NCBI RefSeq assembly: GCF_014202425.1
Contig: NZ_JACHGT010000006.1
Coordinates: 1 to 64,000, forward strand
Source: Phytomonospora endophytica
GTDB taxonomy: Bacteria; Actinomycetota; Actinomycetes; Mycobacteriales; Micromonosporaceae
DNA: 64,000 nt
Reading direction: 5' to 3'
In this document: positions 17,635 through 26,108 of the stretch, one piece after another
Position numbering within the stretch: the stretch's first letter is position 1
How the letters are laid out: the number at the start of each line of letters is the position of its first letter
Position numbers and translations under genes: made by a program
Notes under the pieces: generated by a model
Seen by the model: the letters and a program-made list of their open reading frames with translations, nothing else
Database searches by the model: none
What the model was told of the DNA's origin: nothing

Positions 17635-18069
17635 ATGCCTTTCGTGGAGCTGACCCTGTCGGGCGACGACGAGTCCGTCGAGGCCGACGGCGCCGTGCTC
17701 GAAAGGTGGGCGAGCGCCGTGCGGGGTGCCGGTGATCCCTGCCTGCTCCTCGACGCGCGGGGACTGATCGAGGCGACCTCCCCGGAGGGCCGCAATCTCC
17801 TGGGTCTGCCCGAGGGCATCGACAAGGCCGGCCGGGGGCTCATCGACGGGCTGGTGCGCCTCGTCGACTTCACCGTCCAGCAGGGCTCCCTCGCCGACTG
17901 GGAGCTGGAGCGGATCCCTCCGCTACAGGCCCTGAGTTCGGGCGCGCTGGCGCGCGGGTTGCTGCGGATCGCGGTCCACCAGACGGTCTACACCCTCGAC
18001 GCGGTGTCGACGCCCTTGCGGTCGGGGGATCACACGTGCGGGTCGCTGACGTTCTTCAACCGGTGCTGA
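17635..18069 (+). CDS. PAS-domain-like protein of unknown function
   Basis: A 144-residue protein whose centre reads like a PAS fold: PCLLLDARGLIEATSPEGRNLLGLP (about residues 34-58) matches the first strands and helix of PAS domains, followed by TLDAVSTPLRSGDHTCGSLTFF as closing strands. There is no output domain, membrane segment or signal peptide, so it may be a stand-alone small-ligand or redox sensor that acts on a partner. The ribosome-binding site GAGAGGAG precedes the ATG. The gene converges on the glutamate-cysteine ligase gene with a 1-nt gap and so shares no regulation with it. Confidence 0.65.
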   Translation: MPFVELTLSGDDESVEADGAVLERWASAVRGAGDPCLLLDARGLIEATSPEGRNLLGLPEGIDKAGRGLIDGLVRLVDFTVQQGSLADWELERIPPLQALSSGALARGLLRIAVHQTVYTLDAVSTPLRSGDHTCGSLTFFNRC

Positions 18070-18070
18070 C

Positions 18071-19426
18071 TCACCGGACCCGGTGAGCGCGCACGTACGC
18101 GGCGGGCGATTCGCCGAACTCCCCGCGCCAGCGGCCGAGGCCGCGTTCGGCCTGGGTGCGGCCGCTGCGGACGACGTCCCACAGGGGTGCCAGGAGACGC
18201 TGGGTGCCCGGTGCCTCTGAACCTTCGCGGATGCGGGTGGTCAGGCCCGTTTCGGAGAGTCCGAGGAGCGCGCGGCACAGGCCGGCGACCGGTCGTCCGC
18301 CCGCCTGGGCTTTCAGGCCGTCGCGGGAGACCTGGCCGGTCGCGGCCTCAAGGTCGTCGAGGGTGAGCCCGTCGAGGAGGTCGATGGCGGCCCGGCGGGA
18401 CGGCGCGTGGTAGAGCAGACCGGCCCAGAACGCCGGTACGGAGCCGATGTGGGGCCAGAACGGGCCGTCGCAGATCCGGATCTCCAGGGTGCCGCGGACG
18501 CGGACCTGCGGCCAGATCTGGTCGAGGTGGCAGTTCCAGTCCGACATGGCGGGGCTCGAACCGTCGCCGAATCCGTCGGTGAGGAGTTCGTCGAAAGTGC
18601 CGCCGGGCGCGGGGATGTAGGAGTCGCCGTGCTCGCGGAAGATCATCGGACGGGACAGGGCCCAGGTGACGAAGTCGTCGATGTCCGGTTCGCGTTCGAC
18701 GGCGAAGGGCAGGACGCCGAAGCGGTCGGGGTCGGTGTGCCGGATCGCGCGCATACGCTGCGACAGCACGCCGTCGAAGGTGCCGTGGGACAGCGGCGAG
18801 TTGACGAACATGCCCGCGACGATCGGTGAGGCGAGGGTGATCGCGCGGACCTTCTCGCCGAGGTCGTCGTCGCTGTAGTCAAGGGTGACCTGCGTCGACA
18901 GGGTCAGTCCCATCGAGGCGTCGATCAGCGTGGAGTCCTCGCCGGTGGACAGGAAGTGCTCGCGCATGATCCCCAGGCGCCGCTTGGGCACCCACGGGAT
19001 GTCGATGGTGGGCGTGAAGGGCAGGAAGCCGCCCGACAGGATCGCCGCGCCCTTGGTGTGCGCGACCCGCGCGGCCTGGCGCAGCCGGTGCCCGGTGTGC
19101 ACGACGGCCTCGGCGACGTTGCCGTGCACGGCCGAGGAGTACTCAAGGGCGCCGCCCATCTCCAGGGAGAAGCGGTCACCGGAGCCGAAATCGACGGCGA
19201 GCGGACAGCCGTCCTCGGCCACGACGGAGGCGTCCTCACCGGCGGCGGTCGCGTCACCGGCCAGCGCGGTGATGATCGAGCCGGTGCCGTTCGGGCCCTC
19301 GTAGGGGATGCTGTGGCCGGTTTCGGGGTCGACGAGGCCGGCCTCCACTTCGAGGCCGACGTGTTCGCCGGAGGTGCCGGCGAAGGGCTCACCGAGGAGC
19401 GTGCGATCGAAAGTCATCGTGGGCAT
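18071..19426 (-). CDS. egtA: Glutamate-cysteine ligase (EgtA-like, GCS2 family)
   Basis: A 451-residue ATP-dependent carboxylate-amine ligase of the GCS2/EgtA type. The N-terminal GLEVEAGLVDP and RFSLEMGGALEYSS blocks supply the metal and glutamate-binding residues, and HLDQIWPQVRVRGTLEIRICDG is the conserved C-terminal part of the active site. It joins L-glutamate and L-cysteine to gamma-glutamylcysteine, used by actinobacteria in ergothioneine synthesis. The other egt genes are not adjacent, so the pathway assignment rests on similarity alone. Start choices are the ATG at 19426 or another three codons later. Confidence 0.82.
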   Translation of the reverse strand: MPTMTFDRTLLGEPFAGTSGEHVGLEVEAGLVDPETGHSIPYEGPNGTGSIITALAGDATAAGEDASVVAEDGCPLAVDFGSGDRFSLEMGGALEYSSAVHGNVAEAVVHTGHRLRQAARVAHTKGAAILSGGFLPFTPTIDIPWVPKRRLGIMREHFLSTGEDSTLIDASMGLTLSTQVTLDYSDDDLGEKVRAITLASPIVAGMFVNSPLSHGTFDGVLSQRMRAIRHTDPDRFGVLPFAVEREPDIDDFVTWALSRPMIFREHGDSYIPAPGGTFDELLTDGFGDGSSPAMSDWNCHLDQIWPQVRVRGTLEIRICDGPFWPHIGSVPAFWAGLLYHAPSRRAAIDLLDGLTLDDLEAATGQVSRDGLKAQAGGRPVAGLCRALLGLSETGLTTRIREGSEAPGTQRLLAPLWDVVRSGRTQAERGLGRWRGEFGESPAAYVRAHRVR

Positions 19427-19472
19427 GGCCGTGGTGTACCCAGTTGCGCGGCGGCCTAGCCCCGCCGGTGGC

Positions 19473-20696
19473 TCAGCCGGTCGGGAATTCGTAGAACGGC
19501 GGCACGTCCTCGCAGCCGCAACTCTCGCGGATCACCATCTCGGTGACCAGGACCTCGCCTTGCGCGGTTCCGCTCTCCATCTGTCCGAAGAGCAGCCGCC
19601 CGGCCGTGGCGCCCAGGCTCCGCAGCGGCTGCCGGACCGTGGTGAGCCTCGGGGAGAGGTGCAGGGCGATGTTCACGTCGTCCCAGCCGGTGACGGCGAC
19701 CTCGTCAGGGATGGAGCGCCCCGCCTCGGCCGCGGCCCGGTAGACGCCGGAGGCGAGTTCGTCGTTGGCGCACACGATCGCGTCGACGCCGTTGTCGGTC
19801 AGGATGGGCAGGGCCGCGTCGTAGCCGTGCTCGGGCGCCAGTCCTTCGGCCCGCAGGGGTTCGGGGGCGGGCAGTTCGAAGTCCTCGTGGGCGCGTACGA
19901 AGCCGAGCCAGCGGTCGCGCACGTCGGGGGACAGGTCGGGGTCGCCGAGGAAGCGCAGGCGCCGGCGGGCGTGGCCGAGGACGTGCCGGGTGATCTTGTG
20001 CGCGGAGTCGGCGTTCTCGGTCCGCACGCTCGCCACACCCGGGAGGGACGGCCTGGCCAGGAGCACGACGGGCACGTCGGCGGCGATCTCGCCGACGACC
20101 TTGTCCGGAATCGTCTGGTCCATGATGACGAGTCCGTCGACGCGCGTGGACAGGTCACGCACCATCTGCGCCGAGGCGGCCCGGCCGTGGGTGGCGAGGA
20201 CCATCACGGCGCTGCCCCGGTCGACGACCTCGGACTCGAAACCGGCGATGACGTTGGCGTAGTAGGGCCCCGACAGGTCGGGGAACACGATGGCGACGGT
20301 GTCGTTGGCGACGCCGGCGAGGGCCATCGCGGTTCGGCTCGGCGACCAGTTCAGCTCGGCGACGGCGTCGAGGACGCGCTGCCGGGTCTTGGCGGTGACC
20401 GCGCCGTCGTCGCGGAGGGCGCGTGAGACGGTCGCGATGGACACGCCCGCCTTCTCCGCGACCTGGTAGACCGTCGGGCGGCGTCTGCCGCCGGTGGCGG
20501 CCTCGTCCTGCTCACGGGCCAGCTCCTCGGCGGCGTCGAGGACGCGCTGCCGGGTCGCCGCCGCGACCGAACCGTCCCCGCGCAGGGCGCGTGAGACGGT
20601 CGCGATGGACACGCCCGCCTTCTCCGCGACCTGATAGACCGTCGGCCGCCTCTTCATCGCCGGACGCGCGTCGCCGTCCCGCTCCTCTTCGTCCAC
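19473..20696 (-). CDS. LacI family repressor with a duplicated HTH domain
   Basis: A 407-residue LacI/GalR protein with two N-terminal DNA-binding domains. RRPTVYQVAEKAGVSIATVS occurs at residues 16-35 and again at 72-91; the rest of each domain is similar (TRQRVLDAAEEL, then TRQRVLDAVAEL). Only the second copy continues into the hinge helix (SRTAMALAGV), as in normal LacI proteins; the first lacks it. The periplasmic-binding-protein-like sensor domain follows from about residue 130 (VAIVFPDLSGPYY to the C-terminal VIRESCGC). It should repress the upstream sugar operon and lose DNA binding on sugar binding. The GTG at 20696 is the longest start; ATG at 20657 would still keep both HTHs. Confidence 0.9.
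   Translation of the reverse strand: MDEEERDGDARPAMKRRPTVYQVAEKAGVSIATVSRALRGDGSVAAATRQRVLDAAEELAREQDEAATGGRRRPTVYQVAEKAGVSIATVSRALRDDGAVTAKTRQRVLDAVAELNWSPSRTAMALAGVANDTVAIVFPDLSGPYYANVIAGFESEVVDRGSAVMVLATHGRAASAQMVRDLSTRVDGLVIMDQTIPDKVVGEIAADVPVVLLARPSLPGVASVRTENADSAHKITRHVLGHARRRLRFLGDPDLSPDVRDRWLGFVRAHEDFELPAPEPLRAEGLAPEHGYDAALPILTDNGVDAIVCANDELASGVYRAAAEAGRSIPDEVAVTGWDDVNIALHLSPRLTTVRQPLRSLGATAGRLLFGQMESGTAQGEVLVTEMVIRESCGCEDVPPFYEFPTG
20416..20633 (-). repeat. Direct DNA repeat encoding the two LacI HTH copies
   Basis: Positions 20416-20465 and 20584-20633 are identical over 50 nt, offset by 168 nt (56 codons). Similarity continues on both sides with scattered differences. The duplication is in frame, and the near-identity even at third codon positions argues for a recent event or gene conversion. 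Confidence 0.9.
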
Positions 20697-20759
20697 CCCA
20701 GAACACCCCGTCGTTTCCGCTGATCTCGCCCAGGCTAACGCGCCCGGCCCCCGGTTAGG

Positions 20760-20787
20760 GCCGGGCGGGAGCGCTCCCGCCCGGCCG
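20760..20787 (-). terminator. Perfect 28-nt palindrome: terminator and possible LacI operator
   Basis: The 28 nt are a perfect palindrome with the core GGGAGCGCTCCC. It lies 6 nt beyond the stop of the GH39 gene, a terminator position, and 63 nt before the start of the LacI gene, an operator position. The AGCGCT centre is that of LacI-family operators such as the CebR site, so both roles are possible. Confidence 0.6.
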
Positions 20788-20793
20788 TGACGC

Positions 20794-22641
20794 TCATCCG
20801 ACCGGGGTCAGCTCGATGAGGGATACCCCCGGCATGGGCAGTGTGAACGCGCGGGCGATCGTCCCGCCGACGGCGGGCACGTCGGTGTCGGGCTCGGCGC
20901 GGTCGAGGAGATTGGCCTTGTGGAGCTGCGCCCACTGGGTCTCGTCGGGCCAGTCGCCGCCGCCCATCACGTCCCACACGGCCGCGATGTTGGAGTGCCC
21001 GGCGTCGATGCGGGAGTGCTCGACCCAGTAGGCGTCGGCGGGCAGGTCCGTGATCTCCAGGTTGATCCGGCGATCGAGGACCCCGACACCGCCCACTTTG
21101 GACTGATCGAGGGTCCCGTTCCAGATCAGGACGGTGACGCGTCCGTCGTCGTGCCGGGTGCACCAGGTCTCGATCAGCGAACCGGCGCCGTCGCCGTCGA
21201 CGACGGCCGGGAGCTCGTGCCGGCCGAGGCGGGCCAGCGCGCTCATCGCCCAGTAGCGGGGTTTGCGCAGGTTCCCGACCGACAGCAGCCCGAAACCGCC
21301 GTGGAAGAGCCGCGGCGGGCGGCCCAGCTCCTCGAAGTGGTCGGAGGCCACCCAGTAGGCGAGGGCCTCGATGCGGCCGGCCGCCGAACGCATGCCGCGC
21401 AACAGGAACGCCGCCGAGAAGGGGTCGTCGTTGACGGGGTTGAAGTGGGTCGGCGTCACGCCCCACTCGGTCCACAGCAGCTCCAGGTCGGGGCGGCCGT
21501 AGTGCTCGGCGAGCGCGCGGAAGTCGAGGGGCGCGCTGCCGTAGGTGTGCGGGGAGAGGAAGTCGACGGGCGCGCCGGTCTTGGCGCAGTGTTCGAGCAG
21601 GTCGGCGGTCCAGGCGGCGGCGGCCGAGCCGGGCCCGCCGACCTTGAGGCCCTCGTCGACGGCCTTGACGGCGTGGGCGGTGACCTCGTAGAGGCGCAGG
21701 TACTCCTCGCGGGTGCCCGACCAGAAGACGTCCAGGTTCGCCTCGTTCCACACCTCGAAGGCCCAGGTGCGCACCTCGTCTCGCCCGTAGCGGTCCACGA
21801 GGTATGCGGTGAGGTCGCCGATCAGGTCGGCCCAGCGGTCCCAGTCCTTCGGCGGGGAGACGATCGCCTCGTAGAAGAAGACCTTCTTCGAGGGATCGGC
21901 GGCCAGGTCGCGCGGCATGAAGGACAGCTCGACGATCGGCTTGAGACCGAGGGCGAGCAGGGCGTCGTAGATCTCGCCGACGCGGGTGAAGTCGTGCACC
22001 GGTTCGCCGCCGGACTCGCGGTAGACGCCGTTGTCGTCGCAGAGGATCGCGTGTGAACGGACCGTACCGACACCGAGTTCACTGTGGACGGTGGCCAGGG
22101 CCTCGCGGAGTTCGGCGCCGATCGGGCGGCCGCCGGTGGTCTCGGTGCTCAGCAGGTGGCTGAGGTGTTCGGCGCCGATCATGGGCGCCCACGGGCGCTG
22201 AAGCGCGGTCGTCGGCGCGGACACGTCGACGGTGACGCGGACCTCGCCTTCGCCGCCGGGCAGGGACTTCCCGGCGACGGCCGGGCCGATCTCGCCGACG
22301 ACCTCGACGTCGGCGAGGGAGGCGATGGCGTACCAGTAGGTCCGGCCCGGTTCGCCCGACGTGTCGGCGTAGGGGCCGTGCGGGACGGCGAGGACGTCGC
22401 CGCCGAGGTGGTCGAGGGGGACGAAGGGCCCGTCAACGGAATCGGCGCGGTGCACCAGGTAGCCGATGGCACCGGCCGCGGTGTCCCAGTCGAGGGTCAC
22501 CTGACCGCGGCCCGCGGACACGCGGATCCCGGTGGGCGGGGCGGGAACGGGCAGGTCGGTGAAGCGTCCTTCGCGGCGGACGGCGGCGTCCCACTCGCTC
22601 CGGACGCGGGCCTGCGAGGCGGTGTCGGTGTGCTCGGACAT
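20794..22641 (-). CDS. Glycoside hydrolase family 39-like enzyme with N-terminal FnIII-like domain
   Basis: A 615-residue protein with no signal peptide, so cytoplasmic. Residues 30-125 resemble a fibronectin III module (PPTGIRVSAGRGQVTLDWD through TYWYAIASL). Residues 145-490 form a clan A TIM barrel: the acid/base Glu300 lies in FEVWNEANLDVFW and the likely nucleophile Glu392 in LLWTEWGV, as in GH39 beta-xylosidases. A beta-sandwich C-terminus follows. It should cleave beta-linked oligosaccharides imported by the ABC transporter encoded upstream; xylosides are the family default, but other sugars are possible. It lies 73 nt after the glycoamylase-like gene in the same operon. Confidence 0.85.
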   Translation of the reverse strand: MSEHTDTASQARVRSEWDAAVRREGRFTDLPVPAPPTGIRVSAGRGQVTLDWDTAAGAIGYLVHRADSVDGPFVPLDHLGGDVLAVPHGPYADTSGEPGRTYWYAIASLADVEVVGEIGPAVAGKSLPGGEGEVRVTVDVSAPTTALQRPWAPMIGAEHLSHLLSTETTGGRPIGAELREALATVHSELGVGTVRSHAILCDDNGVYRESGGEPVHDFTRVGEIYDALLALGLKPIVELSFMPRDLAADPSKKVFFYEAIVSPPKDWDRWADLIGDLTAYLVDRYGRDEVRTWAFEVWNEANLDVFWSGTREEYLRLYEVTAHAVKAVDEGLKVGGPGSAAAAWTADLLEHCAKTGAPVDFLSPHTYGSAPLDFRALAEHYGRPDLELLWTEWGVTPTHFNPVNDDPFSAAFLLRGMRSAAGRIEALAYWVASDHFEELGRPPRLFHGGFGLLSVGNLRKPRYWAMSALARLGRHELPAVVDGDGAGSLIETWCTRHDDGRVTVLIWNGTLDQSKVGGVGVLDRRINLEITDLPADAYWVEHSRIDAGHSNIAAVWDVMGGGDWPDETQWAQLHKANLLDRAEPDTDVPAVGGTIARAFTLPMPGVSLIELTPVG

Positions 22642-22714
22642 GGCGGGTCGAATCCTTTGGCCGGTCGGGGATCAACGAAGTCGCGGGAGGCCGTGCCCGG
22701 CCCCCCGCGCTGCC

Positions 22715-24295
22715 TTACTGAACGGCGGGCACGCCGAAGGTCTCCAGGCCGAGCAGCGGCTTCAGCCGCCGTCGCGCGCGGCCGACGGAGAAGCGCTCGC
22801 GCAGGACCTCGCCGGCCAGGACGTTGCCCAGCGCGCCGAGGATCATGCCCTGGTCGAGGGCCAGGTACCGCTTGGCGACGGTCCCGCTGCGGACGGCCAC
22901 AGCGTCGTAGAACCCGCCGGGGCCGTAGACGTCGAAGTCCCGGCGGAGCCTCGCCAGCTGGGTCAGCGCGTCGGAACGCGCGTGCCCGAGCGCCAGGAAC
23001 ACCGCGTGCGGGGTGACCACGCCGTCGCCGTAAGACACCGGATCGGGTTTCGGTTCCCGATCCGGGCAGCCCGCGAAGCCGGGATCGACGGTGGTTCGCT
23101 CGCGGTCGGAGGTGTACCCGGCGCCGTCGAGGCCCATCGCGTCCACGCCGTACTCGCGGTAGCCGCCGAAGGGGTCCGAGGCGGGCGAGAAGCCCCAGTG
23201 CCCGTACTTCGCGTCGTCGAGGCCGTGCGCGATTTGGCCGCGCACGAAGACCTGGTGGTTGCGGCCCCAGCTGGTCTCGCCCCAGCGCGACTCCGGCACG
23301 AACAGGCCCGGCATGAGCGCCTCGAACATCGAGCCGCCCCAGGTCGGGACCACTTTCAGGCCGCGGTAGGTGTAGTGGCCCTCGAAGACCTCGATGCCCA
23401 GGTGGGTCGCGAAGGCACCCTCCGGTTTCGCCTCCTGCCAGGAGTAGTCGCAGGTCGGCGTGAAGGTCCGCCACATCGCGAAGTAGTGCTCGGCGGGTAC
23501 CTGCCCGAGCGCGATGCCCATGTAGCTGGCCATCCGCGACTCGCTGTTGAGGGTGCCGTAGTGGTGGCCGGTGTAGAAGACGTTCGGGCCGCAGCCCCGG
23601 TAGTTGCCCTCGACGGCGGCGGGCTGGTCCGGTGGGCGTTCCGGCCAGAAGCCACCGCGCATGAGCCCGGCGCCGAGGTCGGGGCCGCGTGCGGCCTCGT
23701 CGTAGTAGAAGCCGAAGTCCATGCCCGACAGGAGACGCTCGCCGCGCGGGCGCAGGGAGGCTTCGTCATTGCCGACGACGAGGAGCGCGGCCGCCAGCCA
23801 GGCATTGTCCACACTGGACAGGAAGGGATAGACGGGGTTGCCGTTGTCCGGCCAGGTGTGCAGGACCGCGCCGGTCGCCGGGTCGTACCAGTTGAAGAAC
23901 ATCCCCGAGCACTCGTGCCGGTCGAGCCGCGCGAGGGTGTCGAGGACCTTGGAGATGCGGGCCCGGGCGGTGCGGCGGTCGATGACGCCGAGTTCGCGGG
24001 CGACGATCGCCGACCACATGAGGGCGCCGATGTTGGTCGGGGAGGTGTAGGCCGAGCGGGTCGCCTCGGCCAGCGCGCCGTCGATGTTGTCGGCGGCCAG
24101 GCCGGTCGCGGGGTGGACCATCGCCTCCATGGAACGCCAGGTGTCGCGGGCGTATCCGGTGAGGAGGCGCCGGTCGCCGGTTGAGAGTGGACGGTCGGTC
24201 GAAGTGGCGGAGGCGGCCGACGCCGGGGTGGCCGTCAGTGCCGCCGCGGCGGCCGCGGCGGCGCCGCCGATGGCGAGTACGGACCGTCGTTTCAC
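22715..24295 (-). CDS. Secreted glycoamylase-like protein (GH144-related)
   Basis: A 526-residue protein with a twin-arginine-like signal (KRRSVLAIGG, then an Ala-rich stretch and the cleavage site PASA-A near residue 27). The body is an (alpha/alpha)6 barrel of the glycoamylase-like family: FFNWYDPATGAVL, SSVDNAWLAAALLV, YGTLNSESRMASYMGIALGQV and GGSMFEALMP are its typical blocks. Characterised relatives cleave beta-1,2-glucans or beta-oligosaccharides. Outside the cell it could produce the sugar for the linked ABC importer. The GTG start has an AGAGAGGA ribosome-binding site and lies 25 nt after the permease stop. Its substrate is unproved. Confidence 0.8.
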   Translation of the reverse strand: MKRRSVLAIGGAAAAAAAALTATPASAASATSTDRPLSTGDRRLLTGYARDTWRSMEAMVHPATGLAADNIDGALAEATRSAYTSPTNIGALMWSAIVARELGVIDRRTARARISKVLDTLARLDRHECSGMFFNWYDPATGAVLHTWPDNGNPVYPFLSSVDNAWLAAALLVVGNDEASLRPRGERLLSGMDFGFYYDEAARGPDLGAGLMRGGFWPERPPDQPAAVEGNYRGCGPNVFYTGHHYGTLNSESRMASYMGIALGQVPAEHYFAMWRTFTPTCDYSWQEAKPEGAFATHLGIEVFEGHYTYRGLKVVPTWGGSMFEALMPGLFVPESRWGETSWGRNHQVFVRGQIAHGLDDAKYGHWGFSPASDPFGGYREYGVDAMGLDGAGYTSDRERTTVDPGFAGCPDREPKPDPVSYGDGVVTPHAVFLALGHARSDALTQLARLRRDFDVYGPGGFYDAVAVRSGTVAKRYLALDQGMILGALGNVLAGEVLRERFSVGRARRRLKPLLGLETFGVPAVQ

Positions 24296-24320
24296 GGTCG
24301 GGTCCTCTCTGGGGGAGCGG

Positions 24321-25184
24321 TCATTTCAGGCCCGTGGTGGCGATCCCGCGCACGAAGTGGCGCTGGAGCAGGATGAACACCACCAGCACCGGCACCACGA
24401 CGACGACCGAGCCGGCCAGGAGCAGGCCGTAGTCGGTCTCGTTCTGGCCGACGCTGTAGAGCGCCAGCGCGACCGGGAGGGTGTACTTGTCCTCCGTGGT
24501 CGCGATCACCAGGGGCCACAGGAAGTTGTTCCAGGAGCCGAGGAAGGTCAAGATCCCCAGCGTGGCGAGGGCCGGACGGCACAGCGGGAGGATGATCCGC
24601 CAGAAGATGCGGACCTCCCCGGCGCCGTCGATGCGGGCCGACTCGATGAGCTCGTCGGGGATCGACTGGATGAACTGCCGCATGAAGAACACGCCGAAGG
24701 CGCCCACCAGGAACGGCAGGATCAGCCCGGCGAAGGTGTTCGTCAGGCCCATCTTGCTGACCAGCACGAACAGCGGCACGAAGGTCACCATCCCGGGCAC
24801 CATGACGGTGCCGAGGACGAGCCCCAGAAGTGTTCCGCGCCCGGGGAAGCGCATCTTGGCCAGGGCGTAGCCGGCCGCCGAGCACAGCACGAGGTTTCCG
24901 GCCGTGACGGCGGTGGCGACGACGACGGAGTTGGTGAAGTAGGCCGGGAAGTCGAGACGGTCGAACAGGTCGGCGTAGTTGCCGATCGTGAGCCGCCGGG
25001 GCCACCAGGTCGGTGGGACCTCGCGGATCTCGCCCTCGGACTTGAAGGACGACAGCAGCATCCACAGGAACGGGCCGACCATGACCAGCAGGCCGACGGC
25101 CAGGACGGCGTGCAGGACGAGCTTGGCGACCCGGTCGCGGGGCCGCCGCTTGGCCGGGGAGTCCACAGTGGTCACCGCGCTCAC
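24321..25184 (-). CDS. Carbohydrate ABC transporter permease (MalG-like)
   Basis: A 287-residue permease with six hydrophobic helices and the EAA loop ESARIDGAGEVRIFWRIILP near residue 190, where the ATPase docks. It belongs to the CUT1 family, which imports oligosaccharides with a lipoprotein and a shared MsiK-type ATPase; no ATPase gene is in this operon, which is usual for actinomycetes. The GTG at 25184 overlaps the stop of the MalF-like gene (GTGA) and follows a GGAAGGA ribosome-binding site, so I preferred it to the ATG 10 codons upstream. Confidence 0.93.
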   Translation of the reverse strand: MSAVTTVDSPAKRRPRDRVAKLVLHAVLAVGLLVMVGPFLWMLLSSFKSEGEIREVPPTWWPRRLTIGNYADLFDRLDFPAYFTNSVVVATAVTAGNLVLCSAAGYALAKMRFPGRGTLLGLVLGTVMVPGMVTFVPLFVLVSKMGLTNTFAGLILPFLVGAFGVFFMRQFIQSIPDELIESARIDGAGEVRIFWRIILPLCRPALATLGILTFLGSWNNFLWPLVIATTEDKYTLPVALALYSVGQNETDYGLLLAGSVVVVVPVLVVFILLQRHFVRGIATTGLK

Positions 25185-26107
25185 TGGTCCTTCCGTTTGA
25201 GGAGCCGGAACCACAGCAGCGAGAGCGCGACGATCGCGACGAACAGCACGTAGCTCATCGCCGAGGCGTAGCCGTAGTTGCCGAAGCCGAACTGCTTGAA
25301 GACGTGGAAGGACACCGACAGGGTCGAGTTCAGCGGCCCGCCCTGCGTCATCACGTAGGACTCCTCGAAGAACTGGAGATAGGAGATCGTGGTGATGACC
25401 GCGACGAACAGCATCGTCGGCCGCAGCATCGGCAGCGTCACGTGGCGGAACTGCTGCCGGCGGCTCGCGCCGTCGAGCCGCGCGGCCTCGTAGAGGTTCG
25501 CCGGGATGGCCTGGAGCCCGGCCAGGAAGATGACCATCTGGAAGCCGAGATTGCGCCAGGCGGCCATGACCACCAGCGAGGGCAGGCTGAGGTTCTCATC
25601 GTCGAGCCAGTTCGGGCCGTCGACGCCGACCAGGCCCAGCAGGCCGTTGACGAGGCCGGTGTCGGGCTGGAGCAGGAAGCGCCAGACCACCGAGACCGCG
25701 ACGATGCTGGTGACGACGGGGAGGTAGTAACCGACCCGGAAGACGGTCTTGAACCTCGTCAGGCCCGAGTTGAGGCCGAGCGCGACCGCCAGGCCCGCCG
25801 CCATCGTCAGCGGCACCCCGACCAGCACGAAGAACGCGGTGTTCCCCGAAGCCTTGAGGAACAGGGGATCGCCGAAGACCTTGGCGTACTGGTCGAGGCC
25901 GACGAAGTTCACGCCGAGCGGGTCGCGGACGTCGGCGCTGCGCATGTCGGTGAAGCTCATGGCCAGCGAGATCAGCACCGGCCCGGCCATGAACACGGCG
26001 AACAGGATGGTGAACGGTGAGACGAAGCCCCACCCGGTCACCGCCCGGCGGAGGCGCGCGGCACGCCGCCCCCGCCGGAGCGCCGCGTCCTGCGGACGCG
26101 CGGTCAT
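25181..26107 (-). CDS. Carbohydrate ABC transporter permease (MalF-like)
   Basis: A 308-residue CUT1-family permease with six helices. The first, GFVSPFTILFAVFMAGPVLI, follows an Arg-rich cytoplasmic tail. The EAA loop is EAARLDGASRRQQFRHVTLP. It pairs with the MalG-like subunit encoded next, with which it overlaps by 4 nt, to form the import channel for the binding protein encoded upstream. The ATG at 26107 begins 1 nt after the binding-protein stop; a GTG three codons upstream would overlap that stop and is the alternative. Confidence 0.92.
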   Translation of the reverse strand: MTARPQDAALRRGRRAARLRRAVTGWGFVSPFTILFAVFMAGPVLISLAMSFTDMRSADVRDPLGVNFVGLDQYAKVFGDPLFLKASGNTAFFVLVGVPLTMAAGLAVALGLNSGLTRFKTVFRVGYYLPVVTSIVAVSVVWRFLLQPDTGLVNGLLGLVGVDGPNWLDDENLSLPSLVVMAAWRNLGFQMVIFLAGLQAIPANLYEAARLDGASRRQQFRHVTLPMLRPTMLFVAVITTISYLQFFEESYVMTQGGPLNSTLSVSFHVFKQFGFGNYGYASAMSYVLFVAIVALSLLWFRLLKRKDQ

Positions 26108-26108
26108 G

